From positions 20,756,351 to 20,820,350 of the forward strand of contig NC_036451.1 of assembly GCF_002775205.1 (NCBI RefSeq): a stretch of DNA of 64,000 nt, given 5' to 3'. The position numbers and the translations under genes are program-made. This document shows, piece after piece, positions 12,901-24,300 of this stretch (the first letter of the stretch is position 1; each line of letters begins with the position of its first letter). This stretch comes from Xiphophorus maculatus. Lineage: Eukaryota; Chordata; Actinopteri; Cyprinodontiformes; Poeciliidae. Under the pieces are notes generated by a model. That model had not been told where the DNA came from, did not search any database, and saw only the letters and a list, made by a program, of their open reading frames with translations.

Positions 12901-13028
12901 ATGCATTAATAAGAATTCACTGCCTTTTTGGGGAGAGTGACTTCCTATTAATGGATTAATGAAAACGTTAATCCATTAATAGGAATTCATATAGGAATAA
13001 CATTTTAATTAACACACAAACCTGCCAT
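6904..13028 (-). CDS. scamp4: Secretory carrier-associated membrane protein 4
   Basis: Six coding exons in transcription order: 13022-13028 (ATG GCA G), 12672-12800, 12399-12555, 11060-11161, 7783-7900, 6904-7092 (stop 6904-6906). All junctions are GT-AG and the joined 702 nt encode 233 residues, close to the 229 I recall for human SCAMP4. The protein begins [12 protein letters not shown], lacks the N-terminal NPF repeats of SCAMP1-3, and has the SCAMP core of four membrane helices with the conserved cytoplasmic E-peptide [11 protein letters not shown] between the second and third. The tail runs [11 protein letters not shown] to [11 protein letters not shown]. Short length plus this ending favours SCAMP4 over SCAMP5. 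SCAMPs are tetraspan proteins of recycling and post-Golgi vesicles, though the exact job of SCAMP4 is poorly known. The gene is convergent with the semaphorin and divergent from chaf1a. Confidence 0.93.
8028..8536. mobile_element. Non-autonomous hAT transposon, 509 bp
   Basis: Perfect 14-bp terminal inverted repeats, CAGTGGTTCTCAAA at 8028-8041 and its reverse complement at 8523-8536. They are flanked by 8-bp target duplications CACTAGGT (8020-8027) and CACTAGAT (8537-8544), with one mismatch. Subterminal GGGGGTAC repeats occur near both ends. A minus-strand open stretch starting [10 protein letters not shown] (about 8250-8344) looks like the start of a hAT transposase, but it breaks off; no catalytic domain is present. 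Confidence 0.88.
9933..9965. repeat. (AT)n microsatellite
   Basis: An uninterrupted AT dinucleotide tract of about 33 bases in the scamp4 intron. Confidence 0.95.
11455..11725. repeat. Dispersed fish Tc1/mariner-like repeat, degraded
   Basis: Contains ACATTACAACCACAAGCGTC and AGACCAACACAAA (11512-11524), shared with fragments at 5030 and 36930, followed by a stretch resembling the interior of the same fish element. It lies in the scamp4 intron between 11162 and 12398, next to the hAT element at 11743. Confidence 0.45.
11743..11983. mobile_element. Short non-autonomous hAT-like element, 241 bp
   Basis: Inverted ends share GTGTCAAACC (left, 11749 onward) and its complement (right, ending 11978). 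The flanks GTTTATTG at 11735-11742 and 11984-11991 are an exact 8-bp target duplication. The interior has the GGCCAAATCTGGCCCGCC motif seen in many fish copies. No coding capacity. Confidence 0.8.
12942..12985. repeat. Perfect 18-bp hairpin
   Basis: TTCCTATTAATGGATTAA at 12942-12959 is the exact reverse complement of 12968-12985, with an 8-base loop. Related ATTAATGC repeats lie just upstream at 12880-12910. It sits in the scamp4 5' region just below the first coding exon. Confidence 0.8.
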
Positions 13029-13727
13029 TTTGAAATTCCCCTTCTTTCCTAATAACCGGAACACACAGACACAACATATGTTATATATTCATATATATTT
13101 AATAATTGTGTGAATTAGTAAATATATTCATAATTATGCACACTTTCGATTTGCATGCTACTCTGTTCAACAATATTTGTAATTTCAGGAGCAAATATTT
13201 ACGTCTTAAAGGGAGCTGTACATTTTATATGATAAAAACATTTGTCTATACAACCAGCGAGAAACTCCTTTCTGCCCATTTCGACTTTGGTCTAACTGGT
13301 GACTAATTTTACAAGCAAGCAGTAACTTATGCACTCATTAGATAACATTTAAAGTTATTTAATGTTGACGTTGCAAGGAATAGCAGGAAGGGAAAAGCAG
13401 CTAACCCGCTCTGTTGGTACAGGAGTCCAACCACAATGAGCAAAGAAGAGCGTCAATTATCTGTTTATATTAAAAATTTTGCTTTGTTTGAGCAACTGTT
13501 TGATAGCGGGAAAAAAAGTGAAACTGTTCCGGTCATGACGTGAATGTAAAACGTATTTAAATAAATGCTACTTTTACCAGGTTTAGATGTTTCTCCTCAC
13601 GTTTCCGTCGACAATTGCAGGGGTCCTCGAAACAAACGCTTTGCGGCTGCGCTGCGCCGCGTATTATTTTGTAGTTTAATGCTGTTCTCTTTGTTGGCGC
13701 GGCCCTTTCAGGGGCGGTGAACAGAAA

Positions 13728-13746
13728 ACTACACTTCCCAGAAGGC
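13728..13746 (+). promoter_or_regulatory. ZNF143/Staf-like binding motif
   Basis: ACTACACTTCCCAGAAGGC matches the long ZNF143 promoter motif (ACTACAATTCCCAGAATGC as I recall it) at 17 of 19 positions. It lies in the GC-rich block upstream of scamp4, next to GGGGCGG at 13711-13717. Confidence 0.55.
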
Positions 13747-13962
13747 ACTCGAAAACGCGGAAAAGCGTGACTACAGCGTGATTCCGTTCCCCCGTCTCCA
13801 CCCTGTTCATAAACAACTGGAAACAATTTGAAGAAACTCTTGTAAAACTTTTGAAAACATTAATCAAAAATGTTCAATGAGTTGGGCAAAACTGTGGGTT
13901 TTAGAATAAATATATAATATTATTATTGTAATTATTATCTAAGTAATGCAAGTTTTATTAAA

Positions 13963-14006
13963 TAATCTAAGTTCCATTACAAGAATTAATAATGGAACTT
14001 AGATTA
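13963..14006. repeat. Perfect 17-bp hairpin
   Basis: TAATCTAAGTTCCATTA at 13963-13979 is the exact reverse complement of 13990-14006, with a 10-base loop. Found in the AT-rich spacer of the scamp4/chaf1a promoter region. Confidence 0.8.
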
Positions 14007-15067
14007 ATTTCACACATATCTTTATTCATCTTACTTTGACATATTAACTTACTTAGAAGTAAATTATAACTTTCAATTTACTATCAAAATTGTGTATTGT
14101 ATTTTATCTTAACACACGCTGACCGTGGTCAAATAACCTCCATATTGACTAGCCTTTCTGCTAACATACAGTCATTCTCAAAGTATCTGAAATGTGCTTG
14201 CCTGACTGGTCTGTTGTGATGTTGTGAGGGATTAGAAGTACCATGCTGTTCTGTTTAACATTAAGCAAGACATTCATGAGTTAAACCACAAACAAACAAA
14301 TAATACTGGGAATTATCTTTAAGCATTTGTTGAATTTAGTTAATTTTCATGTCATTTTTAATGTTCTGTTTAATGTTTTGAAAAAGTAGCTGAATTAAAA
14401 TGATTAAATTATTGCAATTAAAATTAAATTCAACTAGTGTATTTGGTATAGTTTCAAAAATAGATTAAAGCAAGTTTAATTTAGGTCATTTTGACCTTCA
14501 GATGTCAAAATCATTCTCAAACATTATCATTGCTTATACTATCATATAAAAGCCTCAATCTAAATTGGTTTAGCTTAACTGCACTTGTTCTTCTTACATG
14601 TTTTTCACACTTTTATTAGCATTTAAGGCAAATTTTGCCACACACAGTGTGGCGGACATGATGACCGTCCCTCTTCTGCAACCGGTTAGGGTTGGTAAAG
14701 TCAAGCTCAGTGACCAATCACATAACTCGAAACATCAGCCAGAACGCACTTCCTGTAAAAAAAAAAGATGTGACATGTTTTGGTTGCTGGCAAGGAGCGT
14801 TCAGTACGATGCGGATAGCGTACACATAATTTACATTTTCTGATTCACCTCTATTAATTTTAAGAGATAAACCCTTATTGTCTTAATAAGACATCTTGAA
14901 ATCCAAAAAACTTTGAGCGTTTCTTCATCTACATGTCGAGATTTTAAAGTTTTTGAACGAATGCTGGCGTAAGCGGGCAAAGCAGGTGAAGAATTCCAAC
15001 GTACCCTGGAAGAGCCAAGAGTTGATTTCGACCAATCAGCGAAGGGTATTGATGGACGGACCCGACT

Positions 15068-15075
15068 CCCGCCAA
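15068..15075 (+). promoter_or_regulatory. E2F-like site upstream of chaf1a
   Basis: CCCGCCAA is the complement of the TTGGCGGG core of E2F sites. It lies about 240 bases upstream of the chaf1a start codon in a GC-rich stretch. CHAF1A is an S-phase gene, so an E2F site is plausible, but an 8-base match alone is weak. Confidence 0.3.
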
Positions 15076-15317
15076 TTCCGACTCGGGGAGCGCGAGGCGA
15101 GCGGCGGGGTGAACAGAGGGAAAACGCAGGAGATGCGGAAAGACTTTTAGTTATGCTTATGTGAAATAAATTAAGATCGCATGACGTGTAAAGAAGAACT
15201 TGATATTTAATAACCAGTGGGGAGCCTTTTTGGCGTTAACGCTGCTCTTGTCGGTGTGTCAAAAGTGTTTAACCGCAGAACATTGTGAATTAAAGAGGCA
15301 GCGGGTCAGTAGTTGGG

Positions 15318-18300
15318 ATGTTGGCGGCGGAAAGTTCATCTGTGGACGAACATTTGGCAGCATCGACTCCCCACAGGAGAGGTAATTCCTTGTCTTGAAA
15401 GCTTAAACACTTAAAACATGCAGAAATGTTATCTGTTGTGCCACAGGCGAATCGCCCTTTCAAAACCGTAACTTATTGATTAATCAAATTAACTGCAGGT
15501 ATAACATTTCTCAGCTTCTGTTGCAGTGTGGCGACTTTGTCAGCGTTACCAGTATCATTTATGCTCAAATGTATTTTCTGTACTTGTGTCATTTCATGAC
15601 AAAGCTCTTGTTTGGGTCATAAATCTGTTGCTGCAGTCTTGAAAGCAGTTGCCCTCTACACTGTTGTTAACATGATACTAGTGTGATTTTTTTTAACCTT
15701 ATTTGTCATATAGGAGACATTTAAGTGCCGCCTTTGTCTTGTCAACAGCTTCTATTGAAGAGGTTTTACATTAATAGCTAGCAATGCTGGCTAAGTCTGT
15801 TGTTGCGTAGCGCAGTAGCTGGCTAGTGTCATTAAAGTAGCATGCAAGGCTAGTCGTGTAGCATGGTTGGGAGGCTCAAAGCGAGTACGTAAGATCAAAG
15901 CTGCTCTCTGAAGAGGGCTGTCAAAGCTCACTTCTTGTTTTTGCTTTCTCATATGTCCGTTTTACGGACTGTTGCGCCACAGCGCGCTCCAGATGTTCAG
16001 AGTGGGGTTTTCCCAAAGCTTCCAGTTGTCTGAAGGCCAGTCAGACATTACCTGGCAACCCCGAGGTGCTGCTCACTCTGCAGCCTCGATCCGGTTGGGC
16101 CTCTGCAGCCCCGACTGAGACACAGGTTGGCGGGAGAGTGAGCCAAACACGGCCACTACATCCAGCCTCATATTGTACTCTGAGCGCAGGGTTAGGATTT
16201 ATGAATGCAGCGTCACAGGCCTTTAGATTCAATACGCTTGCAGTTCTAGAAAGTGTTTGATCGCGGATGCACGTCTACTGCATCCATGATCAAACAGACA
16301 AATGATTAAGTAGTTGGAAACTATTGTTTGGTGGCATTTGATTGAATGAGACACGTTTATCTGTCATGTCATCAATTAATCTCTCTGATCTAATTTTGTT
16401 TTCTTTCAGGCATGGATTGCAAAGCAAGTAATGCCAACAAGAAACTTATTCAAGGTAAAAGTGACATGGGGTTGTTTAAATTTGTTCATAGTAATGCATC
16501 CTCTAACATGAAGACAGAAATTGAAAAGCTTTTCAAAAAAAGTTATCAAAGATAGATTTTCCATTGCAGTATAACAACCAAGTATAGTCTTACAAATACA
16601 GTTCTGTGTAAAAGTATTTCATCCCCTACACATGGCTTCTGCTGCCTTTTTTATGCTAGGATGCAACGTTTTTACATCATCAAAATATTGTAATATTATA
16701 CAAAGATCAATTGGGTAAATAACAGTGTTGTTTCCAAATTAATATATAATTTGTTCAGGGGAAAAAGCTACTAAAACTAACTTTGTCCTGTAAAAAAGAA
16801 AAAAGACATTTGCATGTTCGATCCAAAACCAGGAATCCATGTTAGGCCTTTAGGAAAAATGAAGTCACTTCAATAAGACCGTCTGACAGCTAAGGATTGA
16901 CCAAAATGATCTTAAAAAAACAAACACATCATTCCTGGGTTTAAAGAAATTTAGGCACCAAAAGTCACTGAAGTGTTAAAAACTCAACAGGAAGGTTTTG
17001 GGCTTGGCCTAGTTAAAGTCCAGATCTAAATCCAATTTCCAGTCATCACAAACACTTTTTTTTTTTACTTAAAATAAATAATTCATTGATCAATCTATGT
17101 ATTTGCTCAGGTTATCTTGGTTTAATAATAGATCAGTTTGATTAGAAACACTAGAAATTACTATAAACTAACTAAAAATTCAACCCATATTTTCTTACAG
17201 TACTGTAAAAAATTATCAGTGTAAACAGGCACTCTGCATTTCTACTAAAAAAAAAAAAGGTTGCTGTTGTTGATGCAAAGCTGAGCACATTAATTTAGTG
17301 ATACAACTGCAGATTAATAACAGTGAATTATTGACAATATAATTTATTTGTAACCATCGACTTGTTTTTCTTTTCTTTTCTCTTGTTTCCAGCTCGTCTC
17401 CCGTTCAAGCGCCTGAATGCCGAACCTAAAGAAAACCAGCCGCCGAAGCGTCCCTGCACTCATTCCTGTCCTGGACCAGCAGACCCGGACACGCAGAACG
17501 AGAACGAGTCGTCTCCTCTCTCCGAACGCAGCGGCCCGCCTTTGGTTAATGGCCGCGGCCCGCTGGACGGCTTCCTGAGGCGCAGGTGCCCTGCTTCCTC
17601 TGCGTCCTCGGACAGTAAAGTGGTCATCGACCTGACCGACGACGACAAATCGTCCCCCGTAAAGCGCCGCGGCTCCCCTGCTCCGGCCGCTTCTCGTCCC
17701 CCAGCGAAAACCAAGCAGCAGCGCAAAGACAGAACAGGGGCTGCTGGGAAACACAAGGACGTTACTGACACTCCTGAAACACAGACTGCAGACTTCGTCT
17801 TAATTACTGACGAAGAGGCGGAAGAAGAAGAAGAAGAAGAGGAGGATCTCGCCACATCTGTCTCCCAGCTGGATACTACTACTCAGGATTCAGACAGCGA
17901 GCCAGAGGAGCAGAATGAGTCAGGAAATAAGTCGACACAGTCGCCGTCATCGGCCAGCTCCATGTCTGAGAGCTCACCAGAAAACACCAAGACTGGCGAC
18001 TCGACGCCAACCACTACACCTAAAGTACGAACCAGCATGGGGGCAGTTTATGCCATTCCCAGTTTTCTACTGCGTAATTGTTGCTAAAAAAATCTGACTC
18101 AATAGACGTGTAGTTTGCCATTTTCCCTATTTTCTTTAAGAAATGATATTAAATGATCACCAAAATGTATTTAAATATTCATTTGCTTTCTACATTTTGA
18201 TAAATAAGTCTAAAAAGAATAACCAAAAGCCCCTTTTAAAAAAAGAGTACAATGCCTAAATTTTCTTCTTATTTGCTATTATTGTTCTTGCAAGAATTTA

Positions 18301-21300
18301 TTTAGCTTTAATTTTTGTCAGTAAAACACCCCCTACAATGTTTTTTCTCCTGTTGCAGGGCCCAAAGACCCCCACCACCCCTGAGATACCAGCAGAGGAG
18401 AAAAAGATCAAGAGGCGCTCATTAAAGGTAAACTTCGTGAAGTTCGGCTCCTGCTGCAAGGCGGTTTGACATTTCCAGTTACCAGGGTTCACATGTAGCC
18501 TGACAGTCTGGAAGAAGTACGTTATTCTTTGCCTTTGTTTTCCAGGTCTGGATAAATATGGAAAAACTTTTGCTTGTCTAGACTTTACCGCCCATTTTCC
18601 ACATACTACAAAGTAAACGCCCACATTCATAAAATTAAATTAGACAAATAGGCGGGTGACTTTAAGCTGATGTTGAACAATTTCAGTAAGATATTTAATT
18701 GCCGTCATATTACAAAAAATTGAAATGTATAAAATAAAATGTCATATCCTACCAAACATTTAATCCTATCGCACACACTAATCCATTGGTGATGGTATGT
18801 AATTCTGTATATTTTGCGGTATTTTTGATTTGTCTATCAAAAATACCGCATCTATATGAAAAGTGATAATAGAGACGCTGGAAATGTTTTTTTGTTTTTT
18901 TTTCTGTTGGTGCTCAGAATAAAATTTTAGCTTTTTGACTTGTTGAAAGTTATATTGCTAGCTGTAGAATACAATCATTATTTTTTTCTGGTCATATTTT
19001 GCTATCAAAAGGACTTGGAGTTCGATCTACAATCTGGTTACGGGTTATAAAATTTCCGTTTTGAAATGGAAACCTTAAAGATTTTTAGGAAAACATGGCT
19101 ACAGTTGAATTAGGACCTAATGTATGAAAACAGTTGATATATATATTTTTATTTATTTAAACGTGCGTATCTCAAAACAACTACGATTTAAATAAAAAGA
19201 TAAAAATTGGCTCATTTTAGGTCAATCAAAATGTTTTTTCAGACCAAAATATTTACAGTAAGCTTAATCTCTGATGTCATAGGATTAATATTAAACAAAA
19301 TATAATAAACTGGAGGAAAAACAGCAGCTTCAGACGTTCTACTACTGGGATTAAAGACCAACTTGTTATTCCCTGTTTTTTGTTTTGCTTATAATTGGAG
19401 GTTTTTCAGGATGATGCTTGATCATTGTTTAAAAAAAATAATTTATTGGAAATTTATGTTCCAATAAATTTGGAACATAAATTTGGTAAAATGGTAAAAA
19501 ATAGGCCGAGAAATCTGGAAAAGTTGGTGATTTTAAAGAGGAAGCGATTTTAGAAACTCTGTTTTAAGAGTTTCTACAAATGTTCCTCCAGTTAAGATTT
19601 AACACTTTAAGTGTCTTTTACACCCCCAGAATTAATCCTTAGGAAAACTGATTATGTCTGATTGCAGAGTTTACAAGAGCAAGAAGAGCGGTTACGGCTG
19701 CGACAAGAGAAGGAACGGCAGAAAGAAGAAGCCAAAGCTGCAAAGGAAAAGAAGAAAGAAGAGGCTCGCATGCTCAAAGAGGAGAAAGAAAGGGAAAAAC
19801 GGGAGAAGAAGGAAAAGGAGGAGCGGGAAAAACGGGAAAAAAAGGAGAAGGAAGAGAAAGAAAAGGCGGAGAGGCTAAAAGCAAAGGAGGAGCTGCGGAA
19901 ATCTAAGCTTGAGTAAGTATAAAGACATGTTAGGGGTTTTTATGTTGTTGTTTTTCTTTGAAGTTGGTCACAAATTTCATGTCGTTTCTCCTCCTCAGGG
20001 CAAAGCTGGAGGAAAAACGGAAGAAGGAGGAAGAAAAGCGAATGAAGGAAGAAGAGAAACGGTTGAAAGAAGAGAAAGATGTGGGTCTTTGTAGAAGCTA
20101 ATATTTTCTGAATGTGAGGAAGTTGGTTAATATTTAATGTTTTGACTGTTTTCTTTCTGGTTCCAGCGCCTAAAAGCTGAGAAAGCAGAAATTACTCGGT
20201 TTCTACAGAAACCCAAAATCCAGCAGGCCCCAAAGGTCAGTAGGTCACCTTTATTACAGATTAGGGACTCATCATCATCATCATCATCATGGACTCTGAA
20301 TTTGTGTCTTAAGTGCTCTCCATCCCTCTGTCTCCTCAGACTCTCGCAGCTGCGTGTGGGAAGTTCGCTCCATTCGAAATTAAAGGGAACATGTCTCTGG
20401 CGCCTCTGTGTCGGGTTCAGTGTGACGACTCGGTTCTGGAGGAGCTGGACCGGTGTTTGCTAAAACCTGCCGAAAACCTGAACGCACTGAAAGACTGGAT
20501 TGGACAAAAACCCAGACGGTCGGGACGCACCGAACACAGACAGGCGGACACGCTCGGGTGAGAACGGCCACGCTCGGTGACCTGGTCCGAAAATGATGAT
20601 TTACATCCTGAGGGTTTGATCTTTAGCTCAAGAACCAGACGCTCTGACAGAGTAGATACCAGGACTTTGTGGTTGTAGGACCTATTCCAGTTAAAGTTCC
20701 CTCCATTGAGACACTTTTTTGATGTTTTTTTTATTATTTTTTTTAGTATCATCGTCGCTCTGTCTCTTGCTCTGCTGACTAAGTACTTGTCGCTTTTTCA
20801 AATAAGCTCACGTAACCAAAGGTCATTCTGCCCAGAACTGATAAGTACAAAGAAATAACAATTTAAAAAAAAAAAAAGTTTCTAAGGAACCTTTTTTTTA
20901 AATTATTGATTGAATTGAATCTCTAGATTATTTGTTTAACCCTAGACTGTATAAATAAAGACAGAACCTCAACTTTTGCAAAAATATTAATTGAAGCGCT
21001 ATTGTTTATAAAGTAAAAAGAAATTTGAGACTCCGTAAGAAATGCAAACAAACAAATTTAAGATACGAGTGGGATCCGTAGCCCTTCATTTAAATTATAA
21101 TAATAGAGACTGGAACGTTTCTATCGGGATTTGAGTTTCCATCTAATTTATTTAGGAATCAACATTTTCTACTCATGAAATGTGATTAAAATAAACAGAA
21201 GTGATGCGGTGGACCGCGTGAAACCTCCACATCAGCAGATGCCGACACAAAGAGAATTAATTTATGAAGAGTTTAAAGTTTTTATTAGAAAACAGCGTCT

Positions 21301-24300
21301 GACATCACTGAGGGCATTCAGGGCCATAAAAAAAAAAGATTGTTTCTGTCGATGTGTTTGTGTCAACTTTAGCTGCTTGTCACGCATCAAACGTCTCCTG
21401 CTGTTATTCGAATCTAAACTTTTCGAGTCGTCCAAACCCCGTTTACGTCTATTAACTATGCACATTCTATAAAACGTTTCTAAACAGACTTATTTGATAT
21501 GGAAGGTCTAATCTTCCAAGTTTGATGTGGAGGAAATCTGCTGTCGTTCTTAATAATAATAATAATAATAATAATAGTTAAAAAAAGTGTCCGAAATTAA
21601 AAATTATACATTTACAAAAGTATTTGACTTTAAAAATGTTGACATTAATTCCAGGCTGCGTTATCAATTAGCAGAGCTGAGTGCAAAGATCATTGTCCAG
21701 TGTTGGTTCACAGGAGATACTTGAAAATATGATTCGATTTTATTTATTTTTTTTAATCGCTATCCTGACCTGCTGACCCAAACACATTTCTCTCAACATT
21801 TTTGTTTTCCCAACTTCACTGCATGTTTTAGATGTCTTCTGCTGCAGCACACCTGATTCAATTTAAAGGTTAATTAATAAGATTCTGCTGGAGTTGAAGA
21901 AGCAGCGAGAGTAATTCAATAATTAGAATCAGGTGTGTTAACCTTAGCAGTAGAGCGAGTCTCGTATCACTGCAGTCTTTTCGATAAATATTTGAAGCTC
22001 CTATAAGAGAAACGATCACTTCTGCTGACTTTCCGGTGCTCAGTTGATAATGCACACACGCAAGGAGAAAATATAATTGCACATTATAATTTAGTACTTT
22101 TAATCTCATATTCCTCTTGTCAGAAGATGATTATTTTTATTTTTCAAATCCAGATTTTAATGCTTTAATGAGTGTGAAGTTGAGGAAATTGTGTTTTTCT
22201 GCTGATGGAAAAGCTGTTTTAGTCTTTTTTTAAGATGGACAGATTTTAAAAGTTAGACGTACTTATTAGATTCTTTTGGTAAAACATTTTTATAGAATCT
22301 ATACAACCTGTAGTAGAAACGTGGATTGTGGTTTGTTTTAAATTTCTACATTGGTGCCTCTGGCTTCAGAACAATTTCTCCAACCTGACTTGACTTTGTA
22401 CATTTAAATACTTTGGCAATTTAATGATCCAACTTTATTTAAAGAAAAGTTAGATTTAAACAAAGATTAGAAAAAACACATTGGACTGTTTAGAGTGAAA
22501 GATGTTTACTAAAAGTTTGGGAATTAATTAAACCATTTCATTTCTAATGTGGACCGTTGCTATCAATTACTTTTTAGATGAAGAAATAGAAAATCTTCCA
22601 CTTGCGCTCTTTGAGTTTTAAATAAATTATTGAAACCTCAACATCACACCATCTGCCAAAAGACTGCCTTGGTGCAGCTTTTGGTGGAGATTGTGTGGAA
22701 ACCAAACAGAGAGAAATGTCACAAGAAAGTGGGTTAATCATAATCATGTCACCATTTTTCCCATACTGTCAAACTTTCTACTACTTTCAGCAGTAGTTGA
22801 ATTGTTCAACCCTATTTATGTAAGAAGTGTTTTCCTGGAAAAGCTTTTAAAGTGTTTGGAATTGATTTTTGTAAAAGTTTGGAGAAGCCCGAGAAAAGTG
22901 TGTGGGGCGAATCTCTTCTAGAAATGAACTGTAGATGCCAATATACAGTTATATATATATATATATAAAAATGTTGATATTAATTATATATTTATATACA
23001 TTTGCCTTATTTTCTCTTCTAAGTTTTGGTTAATCTGTGTTTCCTCCTCGCTCTGCTCCTTCAGGGACTGCATAGCATTGGACCCGTCTAAACCGGATGA
23101 CACACCGGACCGCAGACGCTACGGACCGATGAAGCTGCTGCAGTTCCACGAGAACTACCGTCCAGCGTACTGGGGCACCTGGAGGAAGACGAGCTCACAT
23201 ATCTCTCCCCGCTGCCCCCTCAGGCAGGACAAGGTAAAGCTGGTTTCCAGAAACAATTAGTTGTTTGAATTAAACAAATAGTCATGGTTGTGTAGGTCAC
23301 GGCTGTTTTCTTCCACTGCAGGATTTGTTGGACTATGAGGTGGACAGTGATGAAGAATGGGAGGAAGAGGAACCCGGAGAGTCTTTGTCTCATAGTGAAG
23401 GGGTAAGTGGACAGGACTGGTGATAGTCCTTGAGGACTATCACTAGAGCAGCTTTTGTTGTTCAACATTTTGTTTTAAAACTTAAAGTAAATCACAATTT
23501 ATGAGTTCTTGGAAAGAAAAACGTTTAACATTTGCCGTTTCCTGGTCAGACATCAGCCTGCTTTTTGCATAATTACATAATCATCCTGTGAATGGAGCTT
23601 ATGTAAAATGTCTGAAAGCCCACATAAATGATTTCCAGTCGTTTCTGTTCAGATGTCTCTGTGGTTAAGGCTTTAGCATGTTTTAAATTTTTTTCACCGC
23701 ACATCATTCAAAATGCTGATTATCTGGCTGATGATGTTTTCTCTCGGATGTTAATGATGCGTTTCATACGTCATTAGTGTTTAAAGCAACGCTTGTATTC
23801 TGAGTAACTACCGATCGCAGCGTGTAGATGTATTTTAGAGGGCTTCACACGGGGGAAAAATGTTTATTTTTTAAATACCGTGTTTTTAGGACTATAAGGC
23901 GCACCGGATTATAAGACGCATAAAGCGAAACAAAATACGGTAGTCGGATAGGTCAGACTTTATTCAAATCATTAACAATAACTGTCAATATTACACATAA
24001 AAGTACACTCACTTTTTCAATCATTCATCTTCTATGAATCCATCAAATTCCTCGTCTTCGGTGTTGGAATTTAAAAGTTGGGCGATAGCGGCATCGAGCA
24101 AGGCCGGTTCCCTCTCGTCATCATCCGATTCAGTCTCATTGCTGTTGCTTGGCTGTTCATTGATGATTCCGGCCTTCGTGAAGCTGGACGACAGTTGAGA
24201 AGTGGTTCGTCACCCCAAAACAAGTCTGTCTAGACAGCATAGAAAGCTGACTCCACGAGGTTTCTGACCAGCAGCGGTTATGCTTCGACAATCAAGGGGA

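Larger units (their letters stand above)
13029..15317. promoter_or_regulatory. Head-to-head promoter region of scamp4 and chaf1a
   Basis: Between the scamp4 start codon (minus) and the chaf1a start codon (plus) there are about 2.3 kb. Two GC-richer islands stand out in AT-rich DNA: 13600-13800, likely the scamp4 5' end, and 15000-15310, likely the chaf1a 5' end. The former holds a ZNF143-like site, the latter a CCAAT box (ACCAATCAGCG near 15030) and an E2F-like CCCGCCAA. No coding sequence is evident between them. Transcription starts cannot be fixed from sequence alone. Confidence 0.5.

Noticed and set aside
13557-13867. Minus-strand open frames of 63-89 codons upstream of scamp4
   Set aside because: They lie in a GC-rich promoter/5' UTR block and do not join in frame to the scamp4 start codon at 13026-13028.
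15200-15385. 61-codon frame starting with a signal-peptide-like sequence upstream of chaf1a
   Set aside because: The same bases are the chaf1a first exon read in another frame; the chaf1a frame splices correctly into MDCK and matches human layout.
19654-19878. Lys/Arg-rich 74-codon open frame
   Set aside because: It is a shifted reading of the repetitive KER-encoding chaf1a exon 19668-19912.
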